A stretch of 54,717 nt of DNA from a virus: IMG/VR virus record IMGVR_UViG_3300043570_000565, positions 1-54,717 of that record. One strand, given 5' to 3'. This document shows positions 49,889-54,717 of the stretch, piece after piece (positions within the stretch are counted from its first letter, which is position 1; each line of letters begins with the position of its first letter). Under the pieces are notes generated by a model. It had not been told where the DNA came from. It made no database searches and was given only the letters and a program-made list of their open reading frames with translations. Position numbers and translations under genes: made by a program.

Positions 49889-50173
49889 ATGAATCCTCAC
49901 GAGAATAGTAGGCTTGATTATATGGCAGCAGAATTGGATGCGTTAAAGAATGACGTGTCTGAAGTGAAAGCTATAGTTAAAGATATGCACACGTTGCTTT
50001 CAGGTAATCCCATTGACAAGGACTCTAATGGAATGATTGGAGACTTGAGGACAATGAAGAAAGAAGTTTACGAATTGAAGTCTGAATTAAAGAAATACAA
50101 GAATTATTTTTATGCGCTTGTCACACTTGTTGGATTGGGGGCATTAAAAGTTATTGTTGAAATATTGAAGTAG
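49889..50173 (+). CDS. XhlA-like coiled-coil membrane protein
   Basis: 94 aa. N-terminal 70 residues are a coiled coil (ELDALKNDVSEVKAIVKDM, LRTMKKEVYELKSELKK), then one membrane span at about 74-93. This matches haemolysin XhlA-type lysis accessory proteins. Starts right after the previous stop and is followed 2 nt later by the zinc peptidase, placing it in the lysis cassette. Confidence 0.65.
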   Translation: MNPHENSRLDYMAAELDALKNDVSEVKAIVKDMHTLLSGNPIDKDSNGMIGDLRTMKKEVYELKSELKKYKNYFYALVTLVGLGALKVIVEILK

Positions 50174-50175
50174 TA

Positions 50176-50634
50176 ATGAACCAAGGCTTAAAGATAATAA
50201 GTAAGTCTCCAAGTTTTAAAAAAATTGACATGGGAGATTACATCCTTGTAATAGGCAAGGATGCTACTGATATATTTAAGTTTTACAATGTAGAAGAAAT
50301 GCATGGGCTAAATTTAAAAGATGCTCAAGCAGAAGAGGTTGACAAGACAAAAGGTAACGGAGTCTACATCTATGGTCTTACAAACTATGATCCAGATGAT
50401 AAAAAACTTACAGCAAAAAATCCATACAAGCCTTTTATTTTCTTGAATATGGGTGCGTTTAAGAGATACAGTGCTGATGAGCAGAAGACAGCTATTATGC
50501 ATGAGACTATGCATCTAGCTATTTTGCTTAACAACTGGGACATAAAAGATAAAGAAGAAGAGGCAATAACTTTTGCTGAAGATGAGGCTAATAAAATTAT
50601 AAAAAAACTTAAAACTCTAGCTCTTATAAAGTAA
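50176..50634 (+). CDS. Zincin-type metallopeptidase
   Basis: 152 aa. HETMH at residues 109-113 with a downstream KEEEAITFAEDEA (Glu128-130) fits a gluzincin-type Zn site. No signal peptide, so it likely acts in the cytosol or is a virion/lysis-related peptidase. It ends overlapping the next ATG by one base. Substrate unknown; short peptidases of this type are found near phage lysis genes. Confidence 0.65.
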   Translation: MNQGLKIISKSPSFKKIDMGDYILVIGKDATDIFKFYNVEEMHGLNLKDAQAEEVDKTKGNGVYIYGLTNYDPDDKKLTAKNPYKPFIFLNMGAFKRYSADEQKTAIMHETMHLAILLNNWDIKDKEEEAITFAEDEANKIIKKLKTLALIK

Positions 50635-50771
50635 TGGCAAAGGCTAAGATTTCAATCGCAAACACATACGTCAAGAAGTCTAACAGTAAAGGCGTAGCTG
50701 CCAAGACCAAGACTAGTACAAGTAAAGGAAGTATTCTTTATAAGAAGCCATATAAAGGCCAAGGACGATGA
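50634..50771 (+). CDS. Small basic protein, 45 aa
   Basis: MAKAKISIANTYVKKSNSK and a Lys/Ser/Thr tail ending GQGR. TAATG overlap upstream and ATGA overlap downstream make it a clear operon member. Function unknown. Confidence 0.6.
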   Translation: MAKAKISIANTYVKKSNSKGVAAKTKTSTSKGSILYKKPYKGQGR

Positions 50772-50992
50772 AAAAATTATTTGATTGGTTAAAAGGCTTC
50801 TTGTCTGAAAATGGAGAAGCATCTTCTAAAAGATTTGTTGGAGTATTTGCTGCAATAGCTTTGTGCTATACGCTTTATGCCAACCATGATTCGGCTAACG
50901 AACCATCAGAAGCTTTAGTTTATTCGGTTGCTGCTTTATCTGCTGCTGCTTTAGGTATTACGGCAGCTGAGAAGATATTCAAGAAGGAATGA
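50768..50992 (+). CDS. Holin-like two-span membrane protein
   Basis: 74 aa. Amphipathic N-terminus MKKLFDWLKGFLSENGEAS, then spans at about 22-40 and 49-67 and a KKE end, typical of small holins or holin-like factors. It sits between the peptidase and the PAS protein, with ATGA overlaps. Holins form the membrane hole that times lysis. Confidence 0.65.
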   Translation: MKKLFDWLKGFLSENGEASSKRFVGVFAAIALCYTLYANHDSANEPSEALVYSVAALSAAALGITAAEKIFKKE

Positions 50993-51741
50993 AGAACTTA
51001 AGCAAGGAGGAACTACTAAGTCGAATGGAGGCAATTAATCGTAGCAATGCGATTATTTACTTTGACTTAAATGGTTTTATCCTTGGAGTAAACGCTATCT
51101 TCTTAGAGGCTATGGGCTTGGGTGAAGATGAGCACGATAAACTTATTGGAAAGCATCATTCGATTTTTGTTAGCTACGAGTATTCTAAGTCTGAAGACTA
51201 CACAAAGTTCTGGGAAACGCTTAGGGCTGGAAAATTTTACGAAGGTGAATTTGAAAGAAGAAAGATAGATGGTAGCCCTATTTATTTGCAGGCTACATAC
51301 AATCCTATCTTTGACGAAAGCGGTACTATCACTAAGATAATGAAGATAGCTACCGATATTAGCCAAACTATTGTAAGTAAAAATAAGATTGGTGAACTAT
51401 CTAAAAGTTTGCAGGCTGAGTTAGAAAACTCAAATAAGTTAAGGGCAGCGATTGAGATTGAAAAGGATGCAGCAGTTAATGACTTGGATGCAACAATTAA
51501 GAAAAGTCAAAACGAACTGATTAAGGTAATTGTAAAGTCTGCCTTATTCGTGATTATGTCGGTAGGGTTTATTACTACTATCATGTACTCGTTTGCTATT
51601 CTTTCGAATAAGGATACGCAAATCATTGGATCTACTTGGTCAAATATGTTTTCGGTTTTATTGACGAATGCCTTCTCTATTGTCGGCACAATCATGGGAA
51701 TTAAATACGCAACTTCAGAAGATAAAAAAAATAAGGAATGA
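50989..51741 (+). CDS. PAS-domain sensor fused to a two-span holin-like membrane segment
   Basis: 250 aa. Residues about 15-125 are a PAS domain of the type in chemotaxis receptors: YFDLNGFILGVNAIFLEAMG, KHHSIF, FWETLRAGKFYEGEFER, IYLQATYNPIFDESGTITK, IATDIS. A coiled coil (133-178) leads to two membrane spans (about 179-203 and 216-241) and a charged end. The genes on both sides overlap by ATGA: holin-like before, M15 endolysin after. PAS domains bind haem, flavin or small ligands, and in this order they would gate a membrane pore. I know no such phage protein. Cofactor and pore activity are not shown by the sequence. Confidence 0.75.
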   Translation: MKNLSKEELLSRMEAINRSNAIIYFDLNGFILGVNAIFLEAMGLGEDEHDKLIGKHHSIFVSYEYSKSEDYTKFWETLRAGKFYEGEFERRKIDGSPIYLQATYNPIFDESGTITKIMKIATDISQTIVSKNKIGELSKSLQAELENSNKLRAAIEIEKDAAVNDLDATIKKSQNELIKVIVKSALFVIMSVGFITTIMYSFAILSNKDTQIIGSTWSNMFSVLLTNAFSIVGTIMGIKYATSEDKKNKE

Positions 51742-52199
51742 AAATTAGTCAACACTTAAATCTATCAGAGCTCACTAGAAGTGACTCTGCAAAGCGTCAC
51801 GGCATTGACAACACTCCTACTGCTGAGCATTTAGAGAACTTTAAGTTACTAGCGGAGAAAGTATTTGAGCCTATCCGCGCACACTTTGGAGTTCCTATTC
51901 ATATCAGCTCTGGGTACAGGTCAGAGGCTCTCAATAAATTCATTAAGGGAAGTGCATCCAGCCAGCATTGTAAGGGCGAAGCGATTGACATCGACATGGA
52001 TGGCAGTAGTAGTGGGGTTACTAACAAGATGGTCTTTGACTTTATTGTTGCTAACCTTGATTGGGACCAGATTATATGGGAGTTTGGAACTGACTTTAAT
52101 CCAGACTGGGTACACGTATCATATACTAAAGGCAAGAACAGAAAGCAAAAGTTAAAAGCTGTGCGTACGAATGGTAAGACTTCTTACCTTAATCTTTAG
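51738..52199 (+). CDS. M15-family peptidase endolysin (D-Ala-D-Ala-type)
   Basis: 153 aa. HISSGYRS, SQHCKGEAIDID (His77, Asp84) and DWVHVSY (His126) give the zinc ligands of M15A peptidases, which cut peptidoglycan stem or cross-bridge peptides. No signal peptide, so release depends on the holin-like partners upstream. Coupled to the PAS gene by ATGA. The next promoter box directly follows. Confidence 0.85.
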   Translation: MKISQHLNLSELTRSDSAKRHGIDNTPTAEHLENFKLLAEKVFEPIRAHFGVPIHISSGYRSEALNKFIKGSASSQHCKGEAIDIDMDGSSSGVTNKMVFDFIVANLDWDQIIWEFGTDFNPDWVHVSYTKGKNRKQKLKAVRTNGKTSYLNL

Positions 52200-52207
52200 T
52201 ATATTTG
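52200..52207 (+). promoter_or_regulatory. Bacteroidetes-type -7 box (TATATTTG)
   Basis: Directly after the endolysin stop and 20 nt before the fibre ATG at 52227. Confidence 0.55.
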
Positions 52208-52226
52208 TTCAATTACTTAATAGCAA

Positions 52227-54717
52227 ATGGCAAAGATAAGTACATACCCAATACTATCAACACCTACAGTCAATGACATATTAATTGGAACTGATGTAGA
52301 TGACTTGAATATCACCAAGAACTTCTCGATAGGTTCGATAATAGGGATAGTTGGTAATCAGTTTGTGCCATACACTGGTGCAACTGGGAATGTAAACTTA
52401 GGTGCTTTCAGCATTACTGCCGATTCTTTTATTGTTGCAGGAGGACTTGCTACTCAGTTTGTAAAGGCTGATGGAAGCCTAGACAGCACAGTCTATGTAC
52501 CTGCTAGCAGAACACTTACGATCAATTCTGTAACATTTGATTTAAGTGCTAACAGATCTTGGGATCTAAACACAATTAATTCTTTAACAACCACTGGTAC
52601 AAGCGGTCCTGCCACCTATATTGGCAAGACTCTTAATATTCCACAGTACCAGGCTCAGGGCAACTACATCACTCAGCTTAGTGGTGAGGCTACTGCTATG
52701 GGCCCGGGTAACGCTACAGTTACATTAAGCAACCTGGCTGTAATCAGCAAGATACTAACAGGGTTGAATATTACTGGTGGTACTATTGTCGATACAGACA
52801 GCATCCTTACAGCATTTGGCAAGGTACAAAACCAGCTAAATGGATTAACTGGTGGGGTTACTTACCAAGGAACTTGGAACGCTGCTACTAACACGCCAAC
52901 TTTAACTAGTTCAGTAGGAACAAAGGGATACTACTACGTAGTAAATGTTGCAGGTAGTACCAACCTAAATGGTATTACTGACTGGAAGCTTGGTGATTGG
53001 GCCATCTTTAATGGCTCGACTTGGGAGAAGGTAGACAATACCGATGCAGTCGTTAGTGTTAACGGCTACACGGGTGCTGTTGTGCTTACGTTCAGTGATG
53101 TCGGAGCACCTCCAGCAACAAGAAATCTTACTATCAATGGAGTCCAGTTTGACTTGACTGCCGATAGAACATGGACGGTAGGTGATGTACGTACAGACCA
53201 GAGCTATGCTAACCCGACATGGATTACTGCACTTGCATGGTCCAAGATTACAGGAACACCTACTACTCTTGCAGGGTACGGCATTACTGATGGTGCTTTA
53301 AAGACAACTACACTTACTATAAACGGTGTAACATTTGACTTGTCTGCTAATAGGAGTTGGAGTGTAGGTACAGTTACGTCAATTGCCACAACTGGACCGC
53401 TTACAGGAGGAACTATTACAGGTTCAGGCACAATTGGAATCACACAGGCAGGTGCAAGCTCAGATGGATATCTATCTAGCACTGACTGGAACACGTTTAA
53501 CAACAAGCAGAACGCATTAACCAATCCTGTAACAGGGACTGGTACGATTTTTACTTTGCCCATGTGGGGTGGTGCTACATCTTTGATCGATAGCCCACTA
53601 TCCTATGGATCAGATAACTTTAACTTTCAGTACAATAGTGCAACTGGTGGATCAGTAACCTTTACGAATAGTGGGTTGACTGCTTATGCGTACACTATAC
53701 AGATGAACAACTTCGGTTCTCCTAGATCAACTGTACATGGCTACACTGATGGGATTGTCGTTCAATCTATAGCTGGAACTCAGGTATCTAGGATGTTTGC
53801 CAATGGTAATCTAATTCTAGGTACAGGTACTGTAGAGACTGGTCATAAGCTAACTATTAGTGGAGACTTATTTGTAAATACAATTATTAATGCTGTCACA
53901 GATACAGATAGATTTATTGTAAGTGATGGAGGAATAATTAAGTACAGAACAGGTGCTCAGTTATTAAGTGACATTGGAGCACAGGGTTCTTTGACTTTAA
54001 CTACAACAGGCACAAGTGGAGCGGCAACATTAATTGGCAATACATTAAATATCCCTCAGTACACTGACCAATTTGTAGGTACGGTTACTAGTGTAGGGCT
54101 TAGTATGCCTATTGCATTTACTGTATCAAACAGCCCTGTAACAAGTGCTGGTACACTTACTGTTGTAGGTGCAGGTTTAGCATCTCAGTATGTTAGAGGT
54201 GATGGTACTCTTGGAGACTTTCCAAGTGGCGGAGGTGGCGGAGGCTCATCTGTATCTTACTACTTAAATGGCTCTATAAATCAAGGGACATTTGCAGGCA
54301 ACACGTACTATGAGATGAGTAAGGTTCCAGTATTTGGAGCTGGCACTGATTTTAATATTGCTACAGATGGATACGTTGCTCAGTTTATTACTGATGCCAA
54401 TGACCCTGAATCATTATTAATTCCAGCAGGAAACTGGAACTTTGAGCTTTATTTCTCTGCATCATCTAGTGGGGGGACTCCATCATTCTATGTTGAGTTG
54501 TATAAGTACGATGGTACCACATTCACTTTGATTGCAGACAACTCTGCTAACCCTGAGTTGATTGCTTTTGGAACTATCATCAATCCTTACTTCTCACCAC
54601 TGGCTGTTCCTGAGACTGTGTTGGCTATTACTGATAGACTTGCTATTAGAGTGTATGTCAATAACTCAGGAAGAACAATTACGCTACATACTGAGAATAG
54701 TCACCTTTGCCAAATCA
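52227..54717 (+). CDS. Tail fibre/receptor-binding protein, 3' truncated by window edge
   Basis: Open from the ATG at 52227 to the last base, at least 830 codons and no stop. Three copies of an LTINxVxFDLxAxRxW unit (codons about 97, 301 and 362) and two of an L-TTTGTSG-A-LNIPQY unit alternate with Gly/Ser/Thr-rich beta segments, including PLTGGTITGSGTIGIT, GYLSSTDWNTFNNKQ and a GGGGGGSS linker. The C-terminal visible part (from FAGNTYYEMSKVP) looks like a jelly-roll-type tip. Attaches the phage to host surface sugars or proteins. Antisense ORFs here are chance frames. Confidence 0.75.
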   Translation, partial: MAKISTYPILSTPTVNDILIGTDVDDLNITKNFSIGSIIGIVGNQFVPYTGATGNVNLGAFSITADSFIVAGGLATQFVKADGSLDSTVYVPASRTLTINSVTFDLSANRSWDLNTINSLTTTGTSGPATYIGKTLNIPQYQAQGNYITQLSGEATAMGPGNATVTLSNLAVISKILTGLNITGGTIVDTDSILTAFGKVQNQLNGLTGGVTYQGTWNAATNTPTLTSSVGTKGYYYVVNVAGSTNLNGITDWKLGDWAIFNGSTWEKVDNTDAVVSVNGYTGAVVLTFSDVGAPPATRNLTINGVQFDLTADRTWTVGDVRTDQSYANPTWITALAWSKITGTPTTLAGYGITDGALKTTTLTINGVTFDLSANRSWSVGTVTSIATTGPLTGGTITGSGTIGITQAGASSDGYLSSTDWNTFNNKQNALTNPVTGTGTIFTLPMWGGATSLIDSPLSYGSDNFNFQYNSATGGSVTFTNSGLTAYAYTIQMNNFGSPRSTVHGYTDGIVVQSIAGTQVSRMFANGNLILGTGTVETGHKLTISGDLFVNTIINAVTDTDRFIVSDGGIIKYRTGAQLLSDIGAQGSLTLTTTGTSGAATLIGNTLNIPQYTDQFVGTVTSVGLSMPIAFTVSNSPVTSAGTLTVVGAGLASQYVRGDGTLGDFPSGGGGGGSSVSYYLNGSINQGTFAGNTYYEMSKVPVFGAGTDFNIATDGYVAQFITDANDPESLLIPAGNWNFELYFSASSSGGTPSFYVELYKYDGTTFTLIADNSANPELIAFGTIINPYFSPLAVPETVLAITDRLAIRVYVNNSGRTITLHTENSHLCQI
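52517..53360 (+). repeat. Three LTINxVxFDLxAxRxW repeats inside the tail fibre
   Basis: Copies near 52517, 53128 and 53311; the protein motif is conserved while the DNA differs at many silent sites. Regular beta repeats of fibre shafts of this kind are a substrate for recombination and length change. Confidence 0.75.

Noticed and set aside
52517-53360. Regular repeats as a CRISPR array
   Set aside because: The repeats are protein-level motifs with variable spacing and no conserved DNA repeat with unique spacers.
53204-53563. 119-codon antisense ORF inside the tail fibre
   Set aside because: It mirrors the repeats of the fibre in another frame and has a Pro/Val-rich low-complexity translation.

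Overview
The window looks like most of a tailed-phage genome whose host belongs to the Bacteroidetes. Four things point there: a promoter element of the Bacteroidetes type (TAnnTTTG, once with a TTTG 19 nt upstream), A-rich start contexts with almost no Shine-Dalgarno sequences, a structural module resembling crAss-like and related Bacteroidetes podoviruses, and a BT4734/VirE-N type primase-helicase. No host gene is seen. The left edge cuts the large terminase gene and the right edge cuts a tail-fibre gene, so this is probably a linear cut through a circular or permuted genome. Host and taxonomy are inferred from protein resemblance alone.

Region 1 (2-27772, all +): terminase large subunit (5' cut), portal, probable scaffold, major capsid protein, two small basic paralogues, connector/ring proteins, a 1465-aa tail tube/stabilisation protein, a tail protein with a 245-aa tandem duplication, a GNAT-like protein, two internal virion proteins and a 3054-aa giant cargo protein carrying a zinc-protease motif and a methyltransferase domain. 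Rho-independent hairpins and promoter boxes subdivide it.

Region 2 (27769-41721, all -): a tightly packed early operon of about 37 genes, mostly joined by ATGA overlaps or gaps of a few bases. It holds two DnaA-domain-IV-like proteins, a VRR-NUC nuclease, a SNF2-like helicase, the primase-helicase, a possible SSB-like protein, a RecE-like exonuclease, a Sak-type annealing protein and many small proteins. The few junctions without translational coupling mostly carry RNA structure: a hammerhead ribozyme (41425-41478), two minimal tRNA-like T-loop minihelices (41109-41149 and 40454-40497), and a larger tRNA-like element plus hairpin (29766-29932). I read this as an mRNA-processing layer and consider it one of the two most interesting features.

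Region 3 (41722-42244): a strand-switch region with an AT-rich block, three GATCTCCTGG iterons and several palindromes, the best candidate for a replication origin and early control region.

Region 4 (42269-48084, mixed strands): small + genes, GroEL, a MazG-like protein, a leftward cassette (metallophosphoesterase and a membrane-anchored protein), GroES, and a winged-helix-like regulator fired from a promoter placed back to back with the next + promoter.

Region 5 (48135-54717, all +): small basic and virion-type proteins, then an overlapping lysis cassette (XhlA-like membrane protein, zinc peptidase, holin-like protein, a PAS-domain protein with two C-terminal membrane segments, M15 peptidase endolysin) and the truncated tail fibre. 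The PAS-membrane fusion directly before the endolysin suggests lysis timing tuned by a small-molecule, redox or light signal, and is the other top finding.

How it fits together: early leftward transcription supplies recombination-dependent replication, with chaperonin and regulators in the middle and rightward late transcription for virion assembly and lysis. No DNA or RNA polymerase gene is visible, so the phage probably relies on host polymerases.
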